64,000 nucleotides of DNA. It comes from Ailurus styani (taxonomy: Eukaryota; Chordata; Mammalia; Carnivora; Ailuridae). Numbering within the stretch: the stretch's first letter is position 1; each line of letters begins with the position of its first letter. The notes below the pieces were generated by a model that was not told the origin of the DNA, did not search any database, and was given only the letters and a program-made list of their open reading frames with translations. Shown here piece after piece: positions 1 to 10,655 of the stretch. The translations under genes were made by a program, and so were the position numbers. The stretch is from NCBI GenBank assembly GCA_002007465.1, contig LNAC01000761.1:503401-567400 (forward strand), in the 5' to 3' direction.

Positions 1-18
1 TGGGTGCTTGACTATATC

Positions 19-217
19 TTTTTTTAAAATAAGATTTATTGGAGAGAGAGTAAATGAGAGAGAGAGAGAGAGAGAAGCATGAGCAGGGACAAAGGGAGAG
101 GGAGAAGCAGACTCCCTGCTGAGCAGGGAGCCTGATGTGGGACTCCATCCTAGGACCATGGGATCATGACCTGAGCTGAAGGCAGAGGCTTAACCAACTG
201 AGCCACTGAGGCACCCC
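19..217 (-). mobile_element. CAN-SINE (tRNA-Lys-derived SINE), nearly full length
   Basis: Read on the minus strand it starts with the tRNA-like head GGGGTGCCTCAGTGGCTCAG, continues through the central CTGCTGAGCAGGGAGCC region, a GA-rich stretch and an A-rich tail (poly-T on the plus strand). Imperfect flanking direct repeats TTGACTATATC (8-18) and TTGACTACATATC (218-230) mark the target-site duplication. The tRNA-derived head is where the internal RNA polymerase III A and B boxes of this family lie. Divergence suggests an older caniform copy. Confidence 0.93.
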
Positions 218-977
218 TTGACTACATATCTTAATAAGGAGGAAACCTTATATCCACAATAAAGTAAGATAGCATGAATACTTGTAGCTGCTTACATTTA
301 CACAAGGAAAGTCAATTATATATGTCAAGAAAGGGAGAATACAAGCTTTGCAAATGTTAATATACAAAATTTTCTGAAATGTTAATTATCTCCAAGCTTG
401 TCATGATTGAAAGTTTCAGAGAAAACCACAACAGTAACAACAACAACAACATTGAATAACACATGTGGAATGTTGAGATCACGATGAATAAAGAAACCTG
501 GTTTTGTCTTAGAAATCTAGGACTTTTTTTTTGTTGTTTTTTAAATGAGAATGGTAAAGATTAGCACTGGTCATACAATAACTTTATGAATATTTGACTT
601 CTTCCTACATCACATTGCACACTGGTCACATGAATTCTAAGACATTTTGGACAATTTGGACAAATTTTAGGAAGGATATTGTACATTTGCAGAAACATGA
701 GAATGTATAAAAGTTTGGAAATCAAGGCACACAGGAAAAATTGAAGCGATGTGGCATGCCTAACTTGCAGAATAGAGGACTATTTTCAAATATAGGAGCA
801 CACCATGTGGAAAAGTCTGGATTTATGTTATGTTCCTGTAGAGGACTAGAGTCTGAAAATTACAGGAAGAAATTGTTTAGTCCATTTCTTAAATTTAGTA
901 ACGAGGGCCTGGAAAAAATGAGGAAACTACCAACTTTAAAATTATGCAAAGTAACAGTCTGTTGAGGATGCTTCAAA
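218..977. other. Unassigned non-coding stretch
   Basis: AT-rich sequence in which I recognise neither a coding region nor a repeat. A 74-codon open frame at 741-965 has no recognisable protein features and is probably chance. Confidence 0.5.
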
Positions 978-1145
978 CATTGCTTTTCAAATTTTATTAT
1001 AAACATGGACCTTTTGGGAATCTTTTTAAAATACAGATTTTGATTCAGTAGGTCAGGTGTAGGAACTGAGACACTGCATTTCTCACTAGCTCCCAGGGGG
1101 TGGTTTAGCTGTTGTACTTCATACCATACTTTGAGTAGCTGCTAT
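978..1145 (+). mobile_element. MER5A-like hAT-Charlie DNA transposon remnant
   Basis: The left end (CATTGCTTTTCAAATTTTA) resembles the MER5A terminal repeat CAGTGGTTCTCAAA. The middle contains the diagnostic GATTCAGTAGGTCAGGTG and TGCATTTCTCACTAGCTCCC, and the right end is ACTTTGAGTAGC. MER5A is a non-autonomous hAT element found across placental mammals. The assignment is from memory of the consensus. Confidence 0.7.
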
Positions 1146-1224
1146 AAAAGAAAGTCCTCCATTAGGAGACAGACAATAGGTGATCACTAACACACTTTAG
1201 ATTATTCTATCAATTTATAAAATG

Positions 1225-2100
1225 AGGTACTTTTTTTTGTTTTCCTTTTATTTAAACTTTTTTTTTATAGTGCAATAAAACACAGATGCAGAAAGCCATA
1301 CAAAATACAAAGTTTGTGAGTTAGTATAAGGAGACTTTGCTCACAACTACTACTCAGGTCAAGAAATAGAACATTTCCAGGTATTTTAATGTCTCTTCCA
1401 TGTGTCTCATCTCATTCACATTTTCAGCTTCCCTGAAGAGAAACCACCATCCTGAATTTTACAGTAATCACTTCCTTGAAGTTCTTTATTATCACCCATA
1501 TGAGAATTACTAGAATCTATTGTTTAGTCTTGGACAATTTTTAACTCGATATATCTTTCTCTTTTATAGATTCTCCTGTCCTTTTCTTTTTTAAAAAAGT
1601 TTTATTTAAGTAATCTCTACACCCATTGTAGGGGTCAAACTCGTGACCCTGAGACCAACAGTCACATGCCCCTCTGACTCAACGGGGTGCCTCTCTCCTC
1701 TCCTTTTCTTCAAATTTATCTATTGAAGAACCTGGGTTATTTTACTTGTAGTTTTCCATAGTCTGAATTTTGTTGTTGGCATACTCCTGGTGTAGTTCTA
1801 CATGTTCTTCTGTCCTCTGCTTTCCCTGGAAATTGGCAGCCATATTTAGAAACTTATTCTGACTTAGCTTGTATCACTTTGCAAAGATTATTTTTGATGC
1901 CGTGTTATTTTATCAGAATGCCCATGATACTAGATCTTCATTAGTTTTTGAGTTAATAGCCATCAGTTCTCCATATCTGGCTCCATTAACTATGTTTTAT
2001 CTTTTTATTTACATTTTTTTTATCTCAGGAAATTTTATGTTTCCTCTAATCTATAATGGTATCATTTTATTTAGTAAAGTAATAATTTTTTAAATCACCT
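1225..2100 (-). mobile_element. Old L1 (L1M-class) 3' region, antisense
   Basis: The block around 1290-1530 (AGGTCAAGAAATAGAACATTT, then CACCATCCTGAATTTTA) and the block around 1735-1870 resemble the reverse complement of 3' UTR sequence of ancient mammalian L1 families. It is interrupted by an old SINE at 1587-1692. Similarity is patchy, so boundaries and subfamily are uncertain. Confidence 0.4.
1587..1692 (-). mobile_element. Old tRNA-Lys SINE (SINEC old type), short form
   Basis: Carries the short ancient form of the carnivore SINE: TTTAAGTAATCTCTACACCC, GGGGTCAAACTCGTGACCC and CTGACTCAACGGGGTGCC. These correspond on the minus strand to the tRNA-like head and body without the long GA-rich segment of younger copies. 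Confidence 0.8.
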
Positions 2101-3694
2101 TCTCCTCTTACTAGTCCAAGATAAATTTTCAAGATTAGTTTTTGAGATTATAAATTGGGTTCCTTGTCATCATTTTTAGAAAGCAAAGAATTAATCTTTA
2201 AAATTATATAACATTATGAACTCATGGATTTAACTTTTTTTTAATATTCAACCCATTGCAATTCTTATTTTTACTGAAGCTCAAATGGCCTCATCTTTGG
2301 TTAGTGGGAATCTGTTCAAATTAGTTTCTGAGTTTTTTGGGGTTTTTTGTTTGTGTTTTCGTGTTTGAGGTAAACCTAGTAGTCTGTGGCTCTGCCTGTT
2401 TTGTTACCCTGTCCCACTGATTCCACCTTCCTCAAAACTGCCTGAACTCCAATCTTTGTTTTCTTAGCTCAGGAAGACCAATGGGCTCTGTTTGTGTTCT
2501 TCCTCCCTACATCATGGTCCAGATCTGCCTCCAGGTAGAAGCTTCAGACAATCATTAGCCTTATCTTATTTAATTTCCTTACCTCAGAGATCAGTCCTTT
2601 TTTGGCTATTGTCCAATATCTGAAAATGACTATTTAATGTATTTTTTCCAGTTTTTATGTCATTCCTAGTGGGAGTGAAAGTCTGGTATGAGGACTCCAA
2701 CCTGAAGAGGTAGAATTTCCTCCATTAACTCAATTTTGTTATTTGTGGGGGTAACTTTTTCAGGGATTTTGATGTCTATTTGTTCTGTTTGTTTTATGCT
2801 TCTACCTTAATTATGGTCTTTTAAACTCCCACCCAAAATGTAGTTTTAAAAAAATATGATTTTGCTTTTGAAAGGATATCATAACATATTTTTTTCCTTA
2901 AAGATCTTTTAAAAATGAGTGAAAACATTTCATTTAGACATTTTGAGTAAATTCTTCCTTCATAAACAGACAAGGTATTGTCTTTAAGTTCTATTCTACC
3001 CAATAATATTAAACTATTGGAATTAATGGCTCCTGAAGATGATAGAATAATGGTGTTCATAACTCACTGTTCTCCATAGGGTAATTTAAAACTGCAAAGC
3101 GATGTAAATGGGAGAAGAAAGTAATTGATACACTTAGGTAGAGCCAAACAATATCTTATTTTGACCTGAGATTTTCAGGTAATGACATTCCATACTTCTT
3201 AGCTATGTATTAGGTTAAAATAATTAATAATATTAATAATGGCTTTGTAGATGTGTTTGTAGAATACCCCTAGCTGTTGTATATGAGTTCGAAGAATCAA
3301 ACAAGTGGAGTAGCCGGATAAGAAGTAAACTTCTTTGGATCAAAAAGTAATCCAATCAGAATTGGGAGAAAAGCTAATAATTCTGCATATTAAAAGTCAG
3401 TGTGATATTGTTACACATGGGGCAAAACTCTAGCCTTATATACTTAAAAAATATGAAGCAAAATCAAGCACTAAAATGAAGGCAAAAAAAAAGAAAACCC
3501 TCAATAGAAGGGAGAAAGAGAAAATATAAAAATTGTATCAATAACAAAATAGGAAAATGGCTTAATTAATACATACTCATCCTTTGGGAAGGAGAGGGCC
3601 TTATCAAAAAAAAAAGGGATAGAATACAATTGTACAAAGTAAAAACTGAGAATGGGGGAAATCTATACAGTCAGTCCTAACTGCACAATACCAT
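2101..3694. other. Unassigned AT-rich non-coding stretch
   Basis: No coding region or confidently named repeat. There are T-rich runs near 2245 and 2340-2360 and A-rich tracts near 3486 and 3609. The A-rich section 3420-3640 could be a further worn L1 piece belonging with the relic downstream, but I cannot align it. Confidence 0.45.
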
Positions 3695-3905
3695 GTTTTT
3701 TTTTGTTGTTGTTTTTTAAGATTTTATTTATTTATTTGACAGAGACAGAGACAGCGAGAGAGGGGACACAAGCAGGGGGAGTGGGAGAGGGAGAAGCAGG
3801 CTTCCCGCTGAGCAGGGAGCCCGATGTGGGGCTCAATCCCAGGACCCTGGGATCATGACCTGAGCCGAAGGCAGACGCTTAACAACTGAGCCACACAGGT
3901 GCCCC
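3695..3905 (-). mobile_element. CAN-SINE, caniform type, full length
   Basis: A-rich tail (poly-T at 3695), GA-rich segment ending GGGAGTGGGAGAGGGAGAAG, the CGCTGAGCAGGGAGCCCGAT core and the tRNA-like head. The flanks TGCACAATACC and TGTGCAATAATAC are a decayed target-site duplication. The TTAAGCGTCTGCC-type head belongs to the older caniform class rather than the TTAAAGCC class. Confidence 0.93.
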
Positions 3906-4039
3906 TGTGCAATAATACTATGTTAACTGAAATGTGTGCATATTAGAACTAGGTTCTCAGTTTTCACAGGTCCCATTTGTAACAGTTATTATTAACATAG
4001 TAGTGTACAAAGCAAGGACCTATTATAGTAACAAATTTT

Positions 4040-5480
4040 ATTTGCCAAATCAAAGAGGTGACTTGTCTCAACTTGAGGCAAAAAAAATTTTTAAAAACCT
4101 ATAAGAAGTAAACAAATCCACAAAAAATTAGGTTGCTGAAACTTATACAAGAAAAGAGGCAAAAGTTTAACAGACAATTTAACCTAGAAGGCATAAAATA
4201 AAATTGGGCATAAAATAAAATTGTCATAGTTATTTGAATTTCCAGACCCTGATGACTTCCTGTTGAAGTTTATCAAATATTCCAAACAAATATTTTGAAT
4301 ATTTTGAAATATTTTTCAGTATTCAGTATTTTGAAAGAATTGATTCTTTTAAGATGTTTCAAAGAAGACTATGAAGAAAAACTCTTCCTTCCTTGATAGG
4401 CAGCATAACATTAACATAAAATTATGATAAACATAATACAATAAAGAAAAATTAGAGAACCCACTCACAAATGTCATTGCAGAATCCTAAACAACAACAT
4501 TACATAAAATAAATATTCACATTAAGTCAAAAAGTATTATGTCCAAGTAAAATTCTTATGAGAAAAATAATGACAGCTCAATATTAATCTATAACTAATC
4601 ATTAACAGGTTGGTGGAGGAAACCATGTTCCTCTTCAGAGATACTAAAAGGCAATTGATAAAATTTATATTCATTCCTTATTTGAAAACACACACACACA
4701 CGATCATAAAGAAATAGGTTATTTCAAACACAAGACCAGCATCATCCTCAATGATGAAGGAATGGGTTCATTTCTATTAAAATCTAGAAGAAACGTCTTT
4801 CACTGTCATCTATTTAATATCATTCTATAAATATTAGTCAATAAGATTATCCTAGAGAAAGTCAAAGTGTAAGTATTGAGAAGGAAGTGGAAAAACTATT
4901 GTAACTGACACAGTACCTGGAAAATCGAAAGAACTAGTTTAAAATGGGAAATGGTATGAAAGAAAAGATATTTCACTAAGATTTATGGTTACAAAGTTGA
5001 CATGAAATCAATAGCATTCATATACACATAACAATGCATTAGAAAACATGAGAAGCTGTCTAATAACAATAAATCAAAAGATAAAATATATGCTGCACAT
5101 TTAAGATAAACTATAAGCGATCGAAATAAAAGACATCTTAACTCCATTTATAAACTTTGATACAAGACGGCTTGACTAAATAGAAATACATGACTCTTCC
5201 TTGGAAACAAAGATTCCCTGTAAATGTGACAAATACCTTCAAATTAATTTATAAATTAAAGTTTCCCCAAGTAAAAAAATGACACTTTTATTAGAATTTA
5301 GAAAGAAATAGTTTTCTGTTTCTCTGAGAAAGAGAAAATGGAGCAGAATATAGTAGTAAGAAATAGACTGAATTTCAATGAGAATTCAGGACATAAGGAA
5401 GTTAGATTTCAGAAAATTAACAATATGTAGCATGAATTAAAGGCTTTTTCCTACTTAACTGCTTTCAAAGTTAAAAAGAC
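4040..5480 (+). mobile_element. Degraded old L1 ORF2 relic, sense orientation
   Basis: Scattered matches to the sense strand of L1 ORF2 appear in the expected order: CTGATGACTTCCTGTTGAAG (peptide region before the reverse transcriptase), AAAAGGCAATTGATAAAATT, then CATCATCCTCAATGATGAAG (the 'SIILNGEK' region of the reverse transcriptase), then finger/thumb-region sequence. Every frame is full of stops. It has a short (CA)n at 4688-4701. Subfamily not resolvable by eye. Confidence 0.6.
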
Positions 5481-6349
5481 TAAAACAATAATAAACCTAG
5501 TTGATAATGAACATTGGTGAATAGATATTAGTAATATAAGATAAACTTTTCAGATCTAATACACAAACATCTGCTCTTCTTGAATAATTCTGTATTTTTC
5601 CATTGTATGACTGTACCATAATTTATGTAAATAGGGCTTCATGACTAAGTTTATGTACTATGGATGTTTCCATAGTACAAGGATGCTAAAATGAACATCC
5701 TTTCACAATGAACAAGTGAGATCTATAGGTGAAGGTTCAGAAGAGTATGATGTCTTCACACTTACAAGAAATGATGTAGTTACACATATCTTTTGGAATA
5801 TTCAGTGTCAATTTAGAATGTTAATTTAAAAACTGGCAACTGTGTGCTTTGGATAGAAATTGGTTGTGTAAGATGAAGAGACATCATTTTAATGTACATT
5901 AAATTACGTAGTATGAACTTGTTTAACTTTGCATGTTATTATTAGATAAAGTTTGTCTGAAATGAAAGTAAAGGAAACAAGCTGTAGAACATTGTGGGTG
6001 CTGGGATCTTAATTTTACAGAAAAAATGTCTATTCATGCAAATATGATTTGAACTCGGAAGGAATTGGAACAAAAAGAAGAGCTATAAATAAAAAGAAAA
6101 GGGAAATAAAATGCTCTTGGGAAGACATCAAAGATAACTGAATTTGTTTCTAATGATCCTTCTAAATTAGCTAAAATTAGATTCAGTATCATGAAGTATG
6201 CAATTAATATTTCATGACAACATTACTTAAGCTAATAAGAATATATATTTTTCTTGTCAAAATTGTAATTTTTAAATTGCGTTCATCTTTTCATCCTTGT
6301 TAGAAATTCTGTAACCCTTTCAGTGTGCGTCATGGTGGTTTTCAAATTC
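5481..6349. other. Unassigned non-coding stretch, possible L1 scrap
   Basis: The section around 5565-5705 (TTTCCATTGTATGACTGTAC ... GATGCTAAAATGAACATCC) resembles an antisense fragment of the L1 ORF2 3' end. The remainder is unassigned. Confidence 0.35.
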
Positions 6350-6550
6350 TTTTTTTTTTTTTTTAAAGATTTTATTTATTTATTTCACAGAGGGAGAGAG
6401 ATCACAAGGAGGCAGAGAGGCAGGCAGAGAGAGGTGGAAGCAGGCTCCCCGCTGAGCAGAGAGCCCGAGGCGGGCCTCAATCCCAGGACCCTGAGATCAT
6501 GAACTGAGCCAAAGGCAGAGGCTTTAACCCACTGAGCCACCCAGGCACCC
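6350..6550 (-). mobile_element. CAN-SINE, mustelid-type, full length
   Basis: Flanked by a perfect 9-bp direct repeat TCAAATTCT (6342-6350 and 6551-6559). The minus strand reads the head with the TTAAAGCC variant, the central palindromic core, a GCCTGCCTCTCTGCC-type tail and poly-A. Low divergence suggests a fairly recent insertion. Confidence 0.96.
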
Positions 6551-6846
6551 TCAAATTCTAATTAGTACCTGGCAAACATATACGATTGAGGAGGAAAAAA
6601 ACAAAACTGAAAAAACCAAATAAAATTAAACAAGGAACAAGTGTTGGATTTTTACTGCATATTCCAGATATATTTTTTAAATGACTGAAAATACTATGAA
6701 ATTAGTAATTCTCAAATTACTAATCAGCAAGGCAAGGGGTCTAGATTTTGATTTATATAAAATTTATTGTTAAGATAAGGTTTTTTTTAAAGCTTACATC
6801 AAAAGATTGAGATTGCTACTTAGCTTGCAAGTTCAAGAATCATCTT

Positions 6847-7038
6847 TTTTTTTTTTAAGATTTTATTTATTTATTTCACGGAGGGAGAGAGATCACAGGA
6901 GGCAGAGAGGGAGGCAGAGAGGGGGAAGCAGGCTCCCTGCTGAGCAGGGAGCCCGATGCGGGCCTCGATCCCAGTACCCTGAGATCATGACTTGAGCTGA
7001 AAGCAGAGGCTTTAACCCACTGAGCCACCCAGGCGCCC
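6847..7038 (-). mobile_element. CAN-SINE, mustelid-type, full length
   Basis: Perfect 12-bp target-site duplication AAGAATCATCTT (6835-6846 and 7039-7050). Complete head (GGGCGCCTGGGTGGCTCAG on the minus strand), core and tail; the clean flanks indicate a young insertion. Confidence 0.97.
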
Positions 7039-7274
7039 AAGAATCATCTTCTTCTGGACTTTCTGTAGAGGGAAAAATGGAGTTTGGGTTATTCCATATA
7101 TAAATTTTTCTATAGAAGCTATTTCTAGCTAATAGAGACATTCATCAGCATTCTTTATTTCCATATACTGATGTATCAAGATTATCGAAAGCAGAACAAA
7201 GAAAGTAAGGGATAAGAAATACGTCAGTAAAGTGCAGGACCATCTAATTAGTTGGGTGTTCTTCAAAAGCTGTA

Positions 7275-7725
7275 GGACCTTCTTCAGGTGTCTGTTTGAA
7301 TGGCATCTTCTCAATGAAGCCCACCTCCATCCCATTTTATTTTATTTTATTTTTTTAAGTAGACTCCACACCCAATGTGGTGCACAATGTGGGACTTGAA
7401 GTCATGACCCTGAGTCAATACTGAGAGTCAGAAGCCTAACCAACCGAGTGACTCAGGTACCTCTGGACCATCCCATTTTAAAAGTAGGCTCACCCACCCA
7501 TGCTGTCTTCTGGCTTCATAGGCTATTCTGGGTTCCCTTTTCATGCATTTATCACCTTCTAAAAGCTCATATACTTACTGTGTTTATGATTGTGTCTATC
7601 ATTCCTACTGAGACCCAACTTGTAAGAGGACAGAGATCTGTCTGGTTTGTTTTCTGATGTATACCTAGCACCTGGAATAATGCTGGTGCATCATAAGTAT
7701 TCAATAAATACATGTTGAATATATG
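7275..7725 (+). mobile_element. L2 LINE 3' end, split by a SINE
   Basis: The left part (TTTGAATGGCATCTTCTCAA) and right part (GTATACCTAGCACCTGGAAT ... CATAAGTATTCAATAAATAC) match the order of the L2 3' end, including the terminal 'cctagcac...tcaataaat...gttgaat' signature. The element predates placental radiation. A SINE sits in it at 7340-7467. Confidence 0.75.
7340..7467 (-). mobile_element. Old short-type carnivore SINE inside L2
   Basis: Short ancient form (TTAAGTAGACTCCACACCCA ... GACCCTGAGTCAATACTGAG). Flanked by a perfect 13-bp duplication CCATCCCATTTTA (7327-7339 and 7468-7480), which proves insertion into the L2 sequence. The clean duplication is notable for such a diverged body. 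Confidence 0.88.
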
Positions 7726-8514
7726 AAAGTATACAGAAGGAATTCCTCACCATAAAAGGAAAACATTGCAGTGAATTATTAGGCAAGGGTAGAAATTAAA
7801 TACTCAAGGACCGAAAAGCATTCTTTGTAGGCTGAGTAGAGGAATAGATTAGTTAAACATTCAGAATCTATGAAATATTTATCAAGCACCTCTGTGGTAA
7901 AACACATTAACCCAAGTGCGTGCTTGTATTATTAAAATCATAATACATTTTAGTGTTGATAGTATAAGTTTAATAAAAGACCCAATTTGCTTTCCTAGAA
8001 ACAATACGTTTGCATTCTCTCCTTTGATCATATGCATACAGATCCCACTATCCTCTTCAGTGACGGTAGTCTGGTGTAGACACTGCATCCAATACTTGCC
8101 ACATCTTGGCTTCCAATATTCTGTTCCTCCTTTCCCTATCAGCTACCCACTTGCAGGACCACATCTGGGACCTTGCCAACACTTGGAAATCCTTTATTTT
8201 TAATATAGCAACTTGAATAACTAGCTCTCTGACCATAATATCTTATGTGTTCTTCAAGCGCAGTTATTTGGCCCATAATTCAAACTTCATCTGATCATGA
8301 GCCTCAGGATCGAACTGCACGTTCACTAAAAATTTTCCTTCGCCTCAAAGCATAGGACAATTTTTGTAATAACTTCCTATCTTCAAAGATTGGACTTAAT
8401 ACCCTATCACTTCAACCACTCTCTTTCCAAAAAGATAATATTAACGCAAATTCCATACTAAAACTAATGCTAAATTTAATAGCAAAACTAACATAAATAG
8501 CCAACATTTTTGAA
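7726..8514. other. Unassigned non-coding stretch
   Basis: Neither gene nor confident repeat. Overlapping open frames on both strands at 7882-8203 show no protein-like composition and are treated as chance. Confidence 0.5.
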
Positions 8515-8755
8515 TCCTTGCTCCATTGCCCACACTATTTTAATCTCTTTATATGTACTTTCTCATTTAATCATTACACCTCTGTAGTTTGTATTGTTTT
8601 AACCTCATTATACACATGAAAAAATGGAAGGAAATTATATTAAAAGTCCTAATTAAGATCACACAACTGGACCAAATTTAGAACTAGGTTATGAAGCCCA
8701 AAATTCAGGTTCTGGAGCCCCTGCTCCTAAGCAAGTTATCTGTCCTCACCACTCC
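8515..8755 (-). mobile_element. MIR element, antisense
   Basis: Reads as the reverse complement of MIR: CATTATACACATGAAAAAATGG (the 'fraction of bases in the SINE core'), then AAGATCACACAACTGGACC and the GGAGCCC end. Ancient tRNA-derived mammalian SINE, heavily diverged. Confidence 0.72.
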
Positions 8756-9920
8756 ACAGAAAACTGCCGTCACAAATCTAGTGACTTGGCTCTTGCGAAA
8801 TGTAGTTTAAATGTCCTGCTTTCTGTGGAAGCTGGATGAAAAACTACATATTTATGGCCCCCAAAGATAAATAGGCTTTCAAATGCTCTCCAACTATCCC
8901 TTTAAATCTTCTCATAGGTTGGCTTTCTTTACAGTGTTCTGTAGAAACTCTGTCAATTTATCTGTTCTTTCCTCAACTTTGCTCCCCTCCCCCACTCCCT
9001 TTATTGTCAAGATAGAACAATGACTCTGATTCATGGAGGAAGTAGAAACTATCAAATAAATTTTCCTGCACTTCTCCCATTCCATTCTCTGATTTTCTTG
9101 GAGAACGCATTTCTCTTAATGTTTCTGTTAATGATGTTCTCTCTACCCTTCCTTGGGTTTTTACCTCCTCCCTCTTAGGGAATAGGAAGACCTGCCCTTG
9201 TCACCTTCATGAAACACTGTTGCCTCCCTTGCTGGCAGAGTCTTCAGACTTTGCACTTCTCTGCTCCTTTCTATCCTCTGCCCTTCCCTTTGTTTCTCTG
9301 CTTGACTCTAGAGTCCTGTTGTTGAATAGGGTTCAGTTCTAACCTTGGTTCTCTCATGATATGTACTGCTTCTAGGTTCTGTCATCCATTCTCAAGGATT
9401 CAGAGATGATACATAAAACTTGGGCTAAAAATCTTATTTGTAGCCTAGACTTCTCCTATGCTTCAAACTACTGTATTGGATGACAAATTGAGACATATTA
9501 AAGGTTTTAAGTTTACTTCAGCAAAAATCAGTTAGAACCAGGCAGCATCCAATCCAGCAGATAGAAAGTTCCAAGATGCTGTACAAACAAAAAAAACTTT
9601 TCTATAGGGAGAAGGGAACAGGAGCATGGAAGTTATTCTAGGAAAAAAAATGGATTTGTTATTGCGTGCTTAAGGTTTTTCTTTTTTTTTAGGTGGTAGC
9701 AGGGGTCTGTCAGGCAAGTTACCTAACTAGTGCTGATCAGGTGATTCCTGATTGACGGGTTTAAAATTCCATTTCTGGGAGGGCCAACACTGTAATGAAG
9801 TTTCAGTGCAGTAACATGGACTTAGCATAAGAAACTCCACTTTGGACCTGTTGTCTCATTTTATAACAGTATATAATTACATTTTGAATATTTTTACTTG
9901 AATATCCCATAAGCACTTTA
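8756..9920. other. Unassigned stretch with a possible unnamed old repeat
   Basis: Pyrimidine-rich sequence to about 9430. The block 9485-9870 (ending AAGAAACTCCACTTTGGACC, TGTTGTCTCATTTTATAAC) has the feel of a worn LTR or other dispersed repeat, but I cannot name a family. No coding region is evident. Confidence 0.35.
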
Positions 9921-10136
9921 TTTATTTATTTTTATTATTATTTTTAAAGATTTTATTTTTATTTATTTCACAGAGGGAGAGAGATCACAAGGAGGCAGAG
10001 AGGCAGGCAGAGAGAGAGAGGGGGAAGCACGCTCCCCGCTGAGCAGGGAGCCCGATGCGGGCCTCGATCCCAGGACCCTGAGATTATGACCTGAGCTGAA
10101 AGCAGAGGCTTTAACCCACTGAGCCACCCAGGCACC
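9921..10136 (-). mobile_element. CAN-SINE, mustelid-type, full length
   Basis: Perfect 15-bp duplication CCCATAAGCACTTTA (9906-9920 and 10137-10151). The tail on the minus strand has a long A/T-rich run. Head, core and GA-rich region are all present. Confidence 0.96.
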
Positions 10137-10290
10137 CCCATAAGCACTTTAAACTCAATATCTAAAAATCAAACTTTAATTTTCCTGTACAACTCTATTT
10201 CCTCCCATATTTTGGTGAGTGGATCACATCATCCTCTTACTTTTGCAAGGTATAAACTTGAAAACAAAATCACCATAAAATGTTGCCTTA

Positions 10291-10485
10291 CGGGGTGCCT
10301 GGGTGGCTCAGTGGGTTAAAGCCTCTGCCTTCGGCTCAGGTCATGATCTCAGGGTCCTGGGATCGAGCCCCACATCGGGCTCTCCGCTCAGCAGAGAGCC
10401 TGCTTCCCCCTCTCTCTCTGCCTGCCTCTCTGCCTACTTATAACCTCTCTCTCTCTGTCAAATAAATAAAACCTTTAAAAAAAAA
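10291..10485 (+). mobile_element. CAN-SINE, mustelid-type, full length
   Basis: Plus-strand copy: head GGGGTGCCTGGGTGGCTCAG, variant GGGTTAAAGCCTCTGCCTTC, the GGATCGAGCCCC B-box region, CT-rich segment, AATAAATAAA and poly-A. AAAATGTTG flanks it (10277-10285 and 10482-10490). It lies head-to-head with the 9921 copy, 154 bp away. Confidence 0.95.
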
Positions 10486-10595
10486 TGTTGACTTTCACAC
10501 AACCCTTACCTTCAGTCAGTCTTCAAAACTTAATTCTACCTCCTCTATACTTTTTGAATCCATCTACTTCTAAGTTAACTGGCATTTCCTAATAT

Positions 10596-10655
10596 GGAGA
10601 GTAATATATATATTATATACATATAATATATATATAAATTTATATATGTAATTTT
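10596..10655. repeat. AT-rich simple sequence
   Basis: Alternating TA/ATAT tract with short interruptions, ending in a T run. Low-complexity and likely length-variable. Confidence 0.85.

Noticed and set aside
3652..3858. Open frame across a SINE
   Set aside because: It is the minus-strand SINE read on the opposite strand (LFIYLTETETAREG-type peptides recur at every SINE copy).
10291..10370. Possible tRNA gene from A-box and B-box like sequence
   Set aside because: The boxes belong to the tRNA-derived SINE head; no cloverleaf with proper anticodon arm, and the pattern repeats at every SINE.
10280..10465. Plus-strand open frame 'GWLSGLKPLPSAQVMISGSWD'
   Set aside because: Pure translation of a SINE; the same peptide appears at 51566, 52671 and 50209.
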